Below, one piece after another: positions 17,561-26,378 of a stretch of 64,000 nt of DNA (its first letter is position 1; every line of letters begins with the position of its first letter). The notes under the pieces are model-generated. The model was given only the letters and a program-made list of their open reading frames with translations, made no database searches and had not been told where the DNA came from. Source of the DNA: Sedimenticola thiotaurini (GTDB lineage: Bacteria > Pseudomonadota > Gammaproteobacteria > Chromatiales > Chromatiaceae); the NCBI RefSeq assembly GCF_001007875.1, contig NZ_CP011412.1:1240001-1304000 (forward strand), read 5' to 3'. The translations under genes and the position numbers were made by a program.

Positions 17561-18751
17561 ATGCCTCACTCTCCATCCCATATAAAAGTCCTGTTTGCCG
17601 GCGTGATGAGCCTGATCCTGTCGCTGGGCATAGCGCGCTTCGCCTACACACCATTGCTACCTATCATGCAATCCCAGGCCGGCCTCGGGGACGCCTCCGG
17701 CGGCTGGCTGGCGACTTTCAACTACATGGGTTACATGGCCGGGGCACTGATCGCCGCCTCCATCAGCAACCTGCACCTGAAGGACACCCTCTACCGTATT
17801 GGCCTGATTCTGGCGCTGATCACCACGGCCGGGATGGGGCTTAGCGAAAACATCTGGATCTGGGGTGCGATGCGTTTTCTGGCCGGACTGAGCAGCGCAG
17901 CCGGGCTGTTAATCGGATCAGGCCTGATTCTGAACTGGCTGATCAGACATAACCACCGAATGGAACTGGGCATCCATTTCAGTGGCCTGGGCCTGGGTAT
18001 TGTATTGAGTGCGGTAGCCGTTGACCTGATGGCAGACCACCTCAGCTGGGATCAGCAGTGGCTGGCATTGACCCTGATCGGCGTCATCCTGTTTATCCCC
18101 GCCTGGGGCTGGCTGCCCCGGCCCGACAGCACGCCGTTCACCAACAGCGGTGTCAGGATGGAAGACGCTCCCCCCAGACGCAACTGGCTGATCATTCTGT
18201 TCAGCAGTTACTTCTGCGCCGGTTTCGGTTATGTGGTAAGCGCTACGTTTTTAGTGGTCATTGTGGAGTCAGAGCCCGCGCTGCAGGGTTATGGAGAGCT
18301 GGCCTGGCTGATGGTGGGCCTGGCGGCCGCACCCGCCTGCTTCATCTGGGACCGTATTGCCCGGAAGACCGGGGAGCTGAAAGCACTGGCCATCGCCTTC
18401 GGACTGCAGATTATCGGCATCATGCTCCCGACCCTGTTCGATGCCAGCCTGCAACTGGTGCTTTTCAGTGCCGCCCTGTACGGCGGCACCTTCATTGGCA
18501 TCGTGAGTTTAATGCTGACCATGATCGGAAAGTTCTACCCAACCAAACCGGCCAAACCCATGGGCAAGCTGACCCTGAGCTACGGTGTGGCCCAGATCAT
18601 CGCCCCGGCACTGGCAGGCACCTTGGCTGAAACGTCCGGCACCTACAACGGCTCACTCTATCTGGCTGCTATTATCATGAGTATTGGCCTGCTGCTGATC
18701 GGCTGGCTGGCATTCCGTGAAAATGCCCAGCTTCAGGTGGTCCCCGGCTGA
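17561..18751 (+). CDS. YbfB/YjiJ family MFS transporter
   Basis: The 396-residue inner-membrane protein has 12 predicted membrane segments and the family N-terminus SLGIARFAYTPLLPIMQ. It starts after AGGAG. YbfB/YjiJ transporters are poorly characterised major-facilitator carriers; the substrate is unknown. The gene stands alone, 232 bases after the cyclic di-GMP gene and 134 bases before the YpfJ-type peptidase, with no clear functional partner. Confidence 0.88.
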   Translation: MPHSPSHIKVLFAGVMSLILSLGIARFAYTPLLPIMQSQAGLGDASGGWLATFNYMGYMAGALIAASISNLHLKDTLYRIGLILALITTAGMGLSENIWIWGAMRFLAGLSSAAGLLIGSGLILNWLIRHNHRMELGIHFSGLGLGIVLSAVAVDLMADHLSWDQQWLALTLIGVILFIPAWGWLPRPDSTPFTNSGVRMEDAPPRRNWLIILFSSYFCAGFGYVVSATFLVVIVESEPALQGYGELAWLMVGLAAAPACFIWDRIARKTGELKALAIAFGLQIIGIMLPTLFDASLQLVLFSAALYGGTFIGIVSLMLTMIGKFYPTKPAKPMGKLTLSYGVAQIIAPALAGTLAETSGTYNGSLYLAAIIMSIGLLLIGWLAFRENAQLQVVPG

Positions 18752-18885
18752 ATCCCGCCGGATAGATTTAACAAAGGTTTACCATTACCCTCTACTGGCT
18801 GCCGCCCGATTAATGAGAAGCTGTCAGAATTGGTTAGCAGATGACCGACAGGTCACCCTCTTCTCGACACAAATGGAGCAACACA

Positions 18886-19800
18886 ATGCGTTGGCGGGGT
18901 CAGAAACAGAGCAGCAACGTCGAGGATCGCCGAGGCAGCAGCCGTCCGGCCATGGGCGGACTTGGCGGCGGCGGTGGCATGCTCAACCTGCTACCGACCA
19001 TATTCAAACTGTTTGGCTTTAAGGGTGGCGTGGTTGCCATCCTGGCGTTTGGTGCCTACGGCCTCTACACCGGCAACCTCGGCGGCATGCTGGGTAGCGG
19101 TGGCATCCAGTCCGTCGACTCCCAATCGGCAGGCCCTATCAAACAGACCGCCGCCGAACAGGAGCTGGTCAGCTTCGTATCCGTGGTGCTGGCGGATACC
19201 GAGACCACCTGGCATGCCCTGTTCCAACAGATGGGGGGCACCTACAAGGAGCCCAAACTGGTGCTTTTTCGGGATGTGGTCAAATCGGCCTGTGGCCTGG
19301 GCCAGGCCGCCAGTGGCCCCTTCTACTGTCCCGCAGACCAGCAGGTATATATCGATCTGAGTTTCTATGATGACCTGAAATCCCGCTTCAAGGCCCCCGG
19401 TGACTTCGCACAGGCCTATGTGATTGCCCACGAGGTGGGACACCATGTGCAGACCCTGTTGGGCATCTCCAGCAAAGTTCACGAAGCAAAACGTTCCCTC
19501 TCCAAGGTCGAGGCCAATAAACTGTCGGTGCGGCAGGAGCTGCAGGCAGACTGTTTTGCCGGTATCTGGGCACATCACGCAGACCGATCACGACAGCTGC
19601 TTGAGGAGGGTGACGCCGAAGAGGCCCTGACCGCAGCCAGCGCCATTGGCGATGACCGACTGCAGAAACAGACCCAGGGCCACGTAACGCCGGATTCATT
19701 CACCCACGGACGTTCGGCACAACGGGTCGCCTGGTTCAAGAAGGGGTTTCAGAGCGGCAATCTGAAGCTGTGCGACACCTTTTCCGCCAGTACACTGTAG
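18886..19800 (+). CDS. ypfJ: neutral zinc metallopeptidase, YpfJ type
   Basis: The 304-residue protein starts at ATG 18886, seven bases after GGAG; the longer frame from 18841 lacks such a site. It begins with the family's [17 protein letters not shown], followed by a Gly-rich linker, one hydrophobic membrane segment (residues 43-63) and a metallopeptidase domain with HEVGHH at residues 182-187. A downstream [15 protein letters not shown] provides the expected third ligand. The family (KPN_02809/YpfJ) is widespread but its substrates are unknown. The protein is probably membrane-anchored with the catalytic domain outside the cytoplasm. Confidence 0.93.
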   Translation: MRWRGQKQSSNVEDRRGSSRPAMGGLGGGGGMLNLLPTIFKLFGFKGGVVAILAFGAYGLYTGNLGGMLGSGGIQSVDSQSAGPIKQTAAEQELVSFVSVVLADTETTWHALFQQMGGTYKEPKLVLFRDVVKSACGLGQAASGPFYCPADQQVYIDLSFYDDLKSRFKAPGDFAQAYVIAHEVGHHVQTLLGISSKVHEAKRSLSKVEANKLSVRQELQADCFAGIWAHHADRSRQLLEEGDAEEALTAASAIGDDRLQKQTQGHVTPDSFTHGRSAQRVAWFKKGFQSGNLKLCDTFSASTL

Positions 19801-19945
19801 TGCGGGCTCAATAGCTACCGTCCGGTCATATTGATAAACTTCACCAGCGCTTGTATCACTATCTCTTATTATTTGATTATCCCAGTTTTATGGTAGGTTA
19901 TTAGCAGACAGCGTATCTGCACTACTTTAAAACCAAGGGAGTACC

Positions 19946-20992
19946 ATGCGACCAGCCGCGATATCGGCCATCCTGGACCGTGAATACCTGAGTACCGAAC
20001 AAGGCCACCACACCCCCGTTATGCTCTGGGGTCCCCCGGGTGTCGGCAAGTCACAACTGGTCAGCCAGGTGGGTGACCGCCACCAGATACCGGTGATCGA
20101 TATACGCCTGTCACAGATGGAGCCAAGCGACCTGCGCGGTATTCCGTTCCGCAGTGGCGAACGGGTTGAATGGGCCGAACCGGCACTGCTGCCCCATGTC
20201 GATAGTCATGGCGAACGGGGTATTCTGTTTCTGGATGAGATCACCTCCGCTCCTCCCAGTGTCTCGGCCGCCGCCTATCAGCTGATTCTTGACCGACGCC
20301 TGGGGGAGTACGACGTACCGGAGGGCTGGGCCATATTTGCTGCCGGCAATCGCCAGGGTGACCGGGGGGTCACCTATACCATGCCGGCTCCACTGGCCAA
20401 CCGCTTTACCCACTTTGAGGTCGACACCCACCTGGACGATTGGGTCGCCTGGGCCTACGACAACGGCATCGACGAACGGGTGATCGCTTTTCTGCGTTTC
20501 CGCCCCGAGCGCCTGTTCGACTTTGATCCGGCCCACAACCCGGTGGCTTTCCCCACACCCCGCTCCTGGGAGTTCGCCCACCGTGGACTGCAGAAGTTTG
20601 GCGCTATGCCCGATCTGCTCTGCGACACTCTGCAGGCCTGTGTGGGGCCCGCTGCCGGTATCGAGTTGGCGGCGTTTGTCGACAACCTGGACAAGCTGCC
20701 CGACATCGATGCCATCCTGGCAGGTGACAACGCGCTGGTACCGAGTGAAATCGATCTGCAGTATGCGGTCGCCTCTGCCCTGGTGGCACGGGCGGTAAAG
20801 GCCCGGGGCAGCGCTGACGAGCAGCAGATCTATGGACGTATACTGGACTATGCCGGCAAGTTCCCCCAGCGGGAGATGGGCATCATGCTGGTTTCCGATA
20901 TGCACCGCGCTATCGGCCAGGATCTGTTCGGCGTGGCGGAGTTCGCCCCCTGGGCCGAGGCCGTGGCAGATGTCATGCTTTACGATCTCTGA
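19946..20992 (+). CDS. MoxR-type AAA+ ATPase
   Basis: The 348-residue protein has Walker A GPPGVGKS (29-36), Walker B GILFLDEI (about residues 91-98), and sensor-like AAGNRQ. It belongs to the MoxR AAA+ ATPases, which act as chaperones that mature or activate partner complexes, usually with a von Willebrand A (VWA) protein. The VWA partner starts 23 bases downstream, followed by a DsrS-like gene, so the three form one operon. In this sulfur-oxidation setting the target could be a sulfur-metabolism enzyme, but the sequence does not show which. Confidence 0.9.
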   Translation: MRPAAISAILDREYLSTEQGHHTPVMLWGPPGVGKSQLVSQVGDRHQIPVIDIRLSQMEPSDLRGIPFRSGERVEWAEPALLPHVDSHGERGILFLDEITSAPPSVSAAAYQLILDRRLGEYDVPEGWAIFAAGNRQGDRGVTYTMPAPLANRFTHFEVDTHLDDWVAWAYDNGIDERVIAFLRFRPERLFDFDPAHNPVAFPTPRSWEFAHRGLQKFGAMPDLLCDTLQACVGPAAGIELAAFVDNLDKLPDIDAILAGDNALVPSEIDLQYAVASALVARAVKARGSADEQQIYGRILDYAGKFPQREMGIMLVSDMHRAIGQDLFGVAEFAPWAEAVADVMLYDL

Positions 20993-21015
20993 CGGATAGG
21001 CGATACAGCCAGACG

Positions 21016-22278
21016 ATGAGTGAGATCGAAACAAAACTCAGCGCCGCCCGGACGCGACTGATCCTGGACAAACCCTTCCTGGGTGCCCTGGTATTGCGTC
21101 TGCCGATGCAAGAGGCCGACCCGACCTGGTGCCAGACCACCGCCACCGATGCGCGGACCTTTTACTACAACGCCGATTTCATCAATGCCCTGACCCTGGA
21201 GCAGACCCAGTTTGTGCTGGCTCACGAAGCGCTCCACTGCGGTCTGTCCCACTTCGCCCGCAGAATGCACCGGGACAAATACCGTTGGGATATCGCTTGT
21301 GATCTGGCCATCAACCCATTGCTGGTGGCCGAAAAGCTGGAGCCCTGCCCGGGCGCCCTCAATCTGGCCGAATTTGAGGGCATGACCGCCGAGGAGATCT
21401 ACCCCTGCATCGCTGAAAGCGATCAGATGAACACCCATGATCACCACATCTACGATCAGAACGACAGCAATCCCGGTGGCAACCCGGATAGCGGCGGTGG
21501 CCAGCCGGACGATCACCCCCCCTCTGAAAAAAACGCTGACCAGCCCCGGCCGCAACAGAGCGAATCGACCCAAACCGCCGGCGGCAACAAAACGGTGTCC
21601 GGTTCAAAGCCTGATGGTGCTCCACAACCTGAACCCCTGTCGCCAGGCGAGCGGGAACAACTGGCGGTGCAGTGGAGCCAGCGGTTAGCCGGGGCACACC
21701 AGCAGGCGATGCAGGCGGGCAAGATGGGGGGCGAACTGGGGCGCATGATCGGTCACCTGCTGCAACCCCAGCTGCCCTGGCGCATGCTGTTGGCCAAATA
21801 CATGACCGCCACCGCCCGGGAGGACTACAACTGGACCCGACCATCACGTCGGGAGGGCGACGCCATACTGCCGAGCCTGCGCAGCAACGAACTGAAAGTG
21901 GTGATCGGACTGGATACCAGCGGCTCCATCAGCCATGAAGAGATGCGCCAGTTCATATCTGAAATCGATGCCATCAAGGGGCAGGCCAATGCCCGCGTCA
22001 CCCTGCTCGCCTGCGATGCCGTGCTGGCCAGCGACGGCCCCTGGATTGCTGAACCCTGGGAGCCACTGCGGCTGCCACGGGAGTTCAAGGGTGGCGGTGA
22101 TACCGATTTCCGGCCGGTCTTTGAATGGGTCGAGCAGGAGGGGACCCACGCCGACCTGCTCATCTACTTTACCGATGCCCAGGGGGATTTTCCGCCCCAG
22201 GAGCCGGCCATACCGGTGATCTGGCTGATCAAGGGCAAGGCGGAGATCCCCTGGGGTCAACGCATTCAACTCAATTGA
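21016..22278 (+). CDS. VWA-like protein with N-terminal metallopeptidase-like domain (DUF2201)
   Basis: The 420-residue protein pairs a putative metallopeptidase domain (HEALHCGLSH with HExxH at residues 70-74) with a C-terminal VWA-like domain that keeps the MIDAS start GLDTSGSIS (near residue 297). Between them lies a disordered acidic and Gln/Pro-rich linker (about 140-215). This fusion is the standard partner of MoxR ATPases of this subgroup. It probably recognises the substrate in an ATPase-VWA chaperone pair. It starts 23 bases after the MoxR stop and precedes the DsrS-like gene by 14 bases. Confidence 0.9.
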   Translation: MSEIETKLSAARTRLILDKPFLGALVLRLPMQEADPTWCQTTATDARTFYYNADFINALTLEQTQFVLAHEALHCGLSHFARRMHRDKYRWDIACDLAINPLLVAEKLEPCPGALNLAEFEGMTAEEIYPCIAESDQMNTHDHHIYDQNDSNPGGNPDSGGGQPDDHPPSEKNADQPRPQQSESTQTAGGNKTVSGSKPDGAPQPEPLSPGEREQLAVQWSQRLAGAHQQAMQAGKMGGELGRMIGHLLQPQLPWRMLLAKYMTATAREDYNWTRPSRREGDAILPSLRSNELKVVIGLDTSGSISHEEMRQFISEIDAIKGQANARVTLLACDAVLASDGPWIAEPWEPLRLPREFKGGGDTDFRPVFEWVEQEGTHADLLIYFTDAQGDFPPQEPAIPVIWLIKGKAEIPWGQRIQLN

Positions 22279-22292
22279 GGAGTCCGGGTTAT

Positions 22293-23411
22293 ATGGACCT
22301 GACACACGAGGATCTTCTGCGTCTCAACGTTCTGGCTGTCAACGCCGACGCTATCCGCATTGATGAGAATCGCATGGAGGTGCTGGGCAAGAAGGGCGAC
22401 AAGCAGATGAAGGTCGCGCTGCACCCGGGCGGCAACCCGGATCGTTATCTGAAGAAAGTTCGGGAACTGCTGGCCGGCGCCGCATTAGGTTCCCCCGGTG
22501 GCTACCCGGTGTTTATTCAGCGCTGGACCCGCATGGGACAGGTGGAGAGTGCCCGGATGTCGAGCCTGTTGAAACTGGCCGAGCCGGAGGCGGTCATGGC
22601 GGTGGTCTGCTCCCCCGGCCTGAGCCACGAGCTGGCCTGCCTGGCCTGGTGGTGCGAACCTCAGGCCGAGTACGCCAGGCGGCTGCTGGAGCAGCCCGCT
22701 GTGGCAACAGGCCCGCTGGCCAAGGAACTGGCGGCATTTCTGGTCGAGCATCTCCCCTTTGAGACCGAACCCCAGCAGATGCTGGAGACCGTGCGCCTGG
22801 TACTCCAGCCGGGACTGATCGATGATGAGATGAAGCAGCGCCTCTGGAACCGGGGCCGCTCATCAAAGAGTTATCGGGTCGGATTTTTGGAAACCGTACC
22901 GGATCAACTGCCTGAGCCATTGCCGGCCCGATACGATCTGCCCGACCACCACCCTACCCTGCAGACACTGACCGCGGAGGGCAATCCCTATGCCGGCTTT
23001 CTGGAAAAACTGCTGGACCAGCGGGGACAGACTTTTGCCAACGCGGTAATTGACGTACTGACCCGGCCGGCCAACCAGGACGTGGTGAGTGCCCTGTTCC
23101 GGGCGGTGGGCAACTATTTCTCGGATATCCGCACTCACAAAGAGGAACTGCGCGAGCTGGAACAGATCGAGCAGGTGGTGGAGCAACTGATAACCGCTGA
23201 CGACGGTCCCCTCCTGCAACTGCGGAGCCGGCTGCCCGATCTGGAAACAGAGATCCGTTCCATGCTGTTCCTGGCACACATGGACGACAGTGTACTCACC
23301 CCAATTCTCAGTCTGACAGACGCAGTGGGCTCGGTAATGCGGAAGAAAATTCAACCGGTTTCACTGCCCATGGTGCAAAAATTCACCTGTCTGCTGGGTA
23401 GAAAACAGTAA
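22293..23411 (+). CDS. dsrS: DsrS-like sulfur oxidation protein
   Basis: The 372-residue soluble protein starts at ATG 22293 behind GAGGAG. From memory, the pattern MDLTHEDLLRLNVL, LGSPGGYPVFIQRWTRMGQ, EPEAVMAVVCSPGL and LPFETEPQQM matches DsrS, a cytoplasmic protein encoded at the end of the dsr cluster in purple sulfur bacteria. The role of DsrS is poorly defined. Here it is uncoupled from dsrAB in this window but lies with MoxR/VWA genes upstream and globule-protein genes downstream, which supports the call. Without an alignment the name is likely rather than certain. Confidence 0.65.
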   Translation: MDLTHEDLLRLNVLAVNADAIRIDENRMEVLGKKGDKQMKVALHPGGNPDRYLKKVRELLAGAALGSPGGYPVFIQRWTRMGQVESARMSSLLKLAEPEAVMAVVCSPGLSHELACLAWWCEPQAEYARRLLEQPAVATGPLAKELAAFLVEHLPFETEPQQMLETVRLVLQPGLIDDEMKQRLWNRGRSSKSYRVGFLETVPDQLPEPLPARYDLPDHHPTLQTLTAEGNPYAGFLEKLLDQRGQTFANAVIDVLTRPANQDVVSALFRAVGNYFSDIRTHKEELRELEQIEQVVEQLITADDGPLLQLRSRLPDLETEIRSMLFLAHMDDSVLTPILSLTDAVGSVMRKKIQPVSLPMVQKFTCLLGRKQ

Positions 23412-23597
23412 CATTTCACCAATAGTTCGCAGCAGGAAGAAACCAACCACCTGAAAATAAAGGGAATTATTATTTTCTCTGAAATAGTTATTTACTATTT
23501 TAGTATTTTCTTATATTCTGTTGCTCAGTTAAGGCGAGCTGTAGCGCTTTACAGGACGAAAAACAAACTTAATTAAGAAATATCAGGAGAGATACCC

Positions 23598-23972
23598 ATG
23601 AATAAATTTGCAAAAATCGCTGCCGTTGTCGCCATGTTGTCCGCTTCCGCCACTGCATCTGCCTGGTGGGGCGGTGGTCCCTGGAATGGCATGGGTGATG
23701 GTTTTGGTGACGGCACCGGTGATTTCAACATGAACTTCAGCGGTCGCAGCAATGCCTATACCCGTGGTAACGGCTATGGTTATGGCAATCCCTACTATGG
23801 TGGTTACGGCGCACCTTACGGTTATGGCGCTCCTTATGGTGCAGCCCCTTATGGTGCAGCTCCTTATGGCGCGGCCCCTTACGGTGCAGCTCCCTACGGT
23901 TACGGCGCACCGGCTCCTTACGGCTACCCGGCTCCTGCCGCACCGGTAGCTCCGCAGGCACCAGCTCAATAA
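23598..23972 (+). CDS. sulfur globule family protein
   Basis: The 124-residue protein has a signal peptide cleaved near ASA (residues 20-22) and a mature part very rich in Gly, Tyr, Pro and Ala. It includes four to five tandem copies of APYGA and several GYGxP turns. This composition and size match the structural proteins that coat periplasmic sulfur globules in purple sulfur bacteria and related symbionts. It follows a normal ribosome-binding site (AGGAG) and an AT-rich 186-base upstream region that probably holds a strong promoter. A paralogue follows at 24135. Repeat number may vary between strains. Confidence 0.82.
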   Translation: MNKFAKIAAVVAMLSASATASAWWGGGPWNGMGDGFGDGTGDFNMNFSGRSNAYTRGNGYGYGNPYYGGYGAPYGYGAPYGAAPYGAAPYGAAPYGAAPYGYGAPAPYGYPAPAAPVAPQAPAQ

Positions 23973-24134
23973 CCGATCATCTGATGATCCAAGGATGTAA
24001 ACAGGCACAGGGACGTGCCGACTGTAGTATCCCCTTTAAGTGCTGTGCAGAGTCTCGGATTCCCAGGGTTCAACGGATGAACTCCGGGAAGATGAGCAAT
24101 GCCACTCTGCCAATAACCCGCCAAGGTTAATTCT

Positions 24135-24752
24135 ATGAAAATATCCAAAGTAATCGCTGCGATTGCCCTCACCGCCACCTGCATGACCGCCAGTGCCTGG
24201 TGGGGTGGAAACCCCTGGAACGGAAATGGATTCGGTAACGGTATGGGCGACGGTTCCGGCGACTTCAACATGAGCTTCCGTGGCCGTGGCAACATGTACG
24301 GTAACGGGAACGGTTATGGTTATAACGCCCCCTATTACGGCTATCCCTATGGTGCCGGCGCCTATCCCTATGCTCCGGGTCCGGCCGCTGCACCGCAGCC
24401 TTACATGACCCAGGAGCAGATGCAGGAGATGCAGGCACGGCATCAGGCCATGCGTGAGGCGATGCGCGCCCAGCGTCAACAGTTTCAGCCCTCAGCCCCG
24501 TACCAGCCCGGTTACGCCCGTCCCATGGCACCTTTCCACGGGAGCAATCCCGCTGCAGACGCACAACAGGAAGAGTGGATGAAGCAGATGGAAGCGCGCC
24601 GTGCCGAAATGCAGAAGCAACGGGACGCCTACCGCGCCGAGATGCAGAAACATATGGAGGCCCGTCGTGCCGAGGCACAGAAACAGATAGAAGCCCAGCA
24701 GGAAGCGATGCAACGCGGCATGCAGGAGCAGCCCAACAGCCCGCAGCAGTAA
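24135..24752 (+). CDS. sulfur globule family protein with coiled-coil extension
   Basis: The 205-residue protein shares with the upstream gene a signal peptide ending ASAWWGG, the DGSGDFNMSF segment and a Gly/Tyr/Pro-rich region up to about residue 90. Unlike it, the C-terminal half is a Met/Gln/Glu/Arg-rich helix (residues 95-125 and 150-200, repeats of MEARRAEMQKQ) that should form a coiled coil. This could mediate oligomerisation or attach the globule coat to another structure; that is an inference. Its stop is followed by a strong terminator. Confidence 0.8.
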   Translation: MKISKVIAAIALTATCMTASAWWGGNPWNGNGFGNGMGDGSGDFNMSFRGRGNMYGNGNGYGYNAPYYGYPYGAGAYPYAPGPAAAPQPYMTQEQMQEMQARHQAMREAMRAQRQQFQPSAPYQPGYARPMAPFHGSNPAADAQQEEWMKQMEARRAEMQKQRDAYRAEMQKHMEARRAEAQKQIEAQQEAMQRGMQEQPNSPQQ

Positions 24753-24760
24753 GTGAATGG

Positions 24761-24788
24761 CAGGATGGGCAAAATATTGCCCATCCTG
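24761..24788 (+). terminator. strong intrinsic terminator after the globule genes
   Basis: A perfect 12-bp stem (CAGGATGGGCAA with TTGCCCATCCTG) and AATA loop is followed by TATTT. It closes the sulfur block and could also act on the convergent gene ending at 24810. Confidence 0.85.
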
Positions 24789-24809
24789 TATTTCCACCTG
24801 GCTATCCCT

Positions 24810-25445
24810 TCAAGTACCCGTGCCCGTGCCTGATCTGTCGGCCGGTTCGCACTCATCCCACTGCCGACGCAGATGCTGCAACCGCTGGCGATAGGCCTCC
24901 GCATCGCCGTAATCGAAAAACTTCTCCACCAGATGATGGGGATCCGGGGTCCGCTGGGCATGCTTTATCGGGCACCAATACTGTTCGGTACGGGCACTGA
25001 TCTCTCTGCAATACTCCACTACCCCATTCCCGTAACTGCAGTAGAGGCAGTTCAGTTTCTCAATCGCGTTCAGATAGGAGAGCTGCAGTCGATCCACAGA
25101 GAGATAGTCCGCCCGACGTACCAGGGGAATGCCGTAGATCCTGAAGCAGGTGTGCTGGTAAACAGTGATCATCAGATCGAGCAGCGCCAGCGGTATGATC
25201 ACACTGTAGATGATCGGGGCAGACAACAGATGCCTGATCCTGGCACCACGCAGGTAACGCCACAGTCCCACCCGTTGCCGCCGGTGCAGGGCCCTGAAAC
25301 TCTGTTCAAAGCGGACCTTGCCCTGTTCAAGTGAGTAGTGGAACTGGCGCCGTTTCTCAATCAGCAGCTGGTCGATCTCCCGCTCAAGCTCTGTCTGCAG
25401 CTTCTGCAGACGTTCAAGGATCTCTTCCAGCTTCAGTTTTGTCAT
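24810..25445 (-). CDS. conserved membrane protein of unknown function
   Basis: The 211-residue protein starts at ATG 25445 with AGGGA five bases upstream; the longer open frame to 25700 is Arg-rich noise overlapping another gene. Residues 1-60 are a charged amphipathic helix or coiled coil (LEEILERLQKLQTELEREID). A hydrophobic segment at about 95-120 (APIIYSVIIPLALLDLMI) should span the membrane. The C-terminal part has a conserved YCSYGNGVVEYCREI pattern with paired cysteines. Similar proteins occur widely in marine gammaproteobacteria, but no function is known to me. Confidence 0.75.
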   Translation of the reverse strand: MTKLKLEEILERLQKLQTELEREIDQLLIEKRRQFHYSLEQGKVRFEQSFRALHRRQRVGLWRYLRGARIRHLLSAPIIYSVIIPLALLDLMITVYQHTCFRIYGIPLVRRADYLSVDRLQLSYLNAIEKLNCLYCSYGNGVVEYCREISARTEQYWCPIKHAQRTPDPHHLVEKFFDYGDAEAYRQRLQHLRRQWDECEPADRSGTGTGT

Positions 25446-25536
25446 GGTATTCCCTGCAGGGATAGGCGTTATCCGGGCTGGACAGTGTGACACAGAAATG
25501 CCCCGGTTAATATTCAACCTGCGAGGAACACCTCCC

Positions 25537-25854
25537 CTACAGGTGTCCGCTGATCTTGGCGTGCAACGGTTTGGTCTGCTCGAATTGCGCCTTCTGCTCC
25601 GGGGTGGCTTCCCGCTGGTATTTTGCCTTCCATTCGTCGTAGGGCATGCCGTAGATCGCCTCCAGCGCCTCGTCTTTCGTGAGCTCAATACCTCGGACAT
25701 CGGCCGCCGCCTTGTACCATTTGGACAGGCAATTGCGGCAGAAACCGGCCAGATTCATGATGTCGATATTCTGTACATCGGTCCGCTCTCGCAGATGGCC
25801 AACCAACCCCCGAAAAGCGGCCGCCTCCAATTTCATTCTGTCCAGCTCATTCAT
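25537..25854 (-). CDS. DUF1244 protein
   Basis: The 105-residue protein has a clear GGAGG site four bases before its ATG. The central IMNLAGFCRNCLSKWY motif, with a CxxC pair, is the signature of DUF1244, a small helical family widespread in proteobacteria and of unknown function. It is upstream of, and possibly cotranscribed with, the membrane protein at 24810, with a 91-base gap. Confidence 0.9.
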   Translation of the reverse strand: MNELDRMKLEAAAFRGLVGHLRERTDVQNIDIMNLAGFCRNCLSKWYKAAADVRGIELTKDEALEAIYGMPYDEWKAKYQREATPEQKAQFEQTKPLHAKISGHL

Positions 25855-26030
25855 AATGCCTCCAAGCTCCTGTTCCGATTGTGTAGCTCTAATCTATCCC
25901 TTTACGGGCTACCAGACAAAAGACAAACCACAGGGTTTTTATGGCAAAAACCCACAATCCCGTTCAGGTGGCATTCAGTCACCGGGCTTTATGCTTTAGC
26001 CGTACCCTGAAATCAGAGAGGAGAAACGGA

Positions 26031-26378
26031 ATGAAACTTTTAACCAGAACATTGATTATCGCATCCTTATCACTGGCAGCTGTCGCACAGGTTCAGGCGG
26101 CTGACCGCCACGGTAAGAGCGCTACTGCAAAACATCACGGCAGCCAGCATGAAGTTGTGAAGGTCACATGGACTGCCCGCCCGGTTGATCGGCGACACTA
26201 TACCGGCAAGAGTATCCACCACAATCAGCCGCGGCATCGCCCGCCATACAAACACTATCAACCACCTAAACAGTATCGCCCCCATCACCACAGACCAGCC
26301 CCTCCACGCTATTACAGCACACCGGGGTATCGACACCACTATGGTCGCTCTTCAGGCACCCTTATTCTTCGTTGGTAG
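26031..26378 (+). CDS. small secreted histidine-rich basic protein
   Basis: The 115-residue protein starts after AGGAG and has a signal peptide cleaved near VQAA (residues 20-24). The mature part is rich in His, Tyr, Pro and Arg (about one residue in five is His in places: KHYQPPKQYRPHHHRP). Such composition suggests metal binding or a periplasmic structural role, but no family is recognised. Its end overlaps the convergent PAP2 gene by 17 bases. Confidence 0.6.
   Translation: MKLLTRTLIIASLSLAAVAQVQAADRHGKSATAKHHGSQHEVVKVTWTARPVDRRHYTGKSIHHNQPRHRPPYKHYQPPKQYRPHHHRPAPPRYYSTPGYRHHYGRSSGTLILRW

Noticed and set aside
23800-23930. Short tandem repeats as a CRISPR array
   Set aside because: The repeats are 15-base coding units of a Gly/Tyr-rich protein without spacers.
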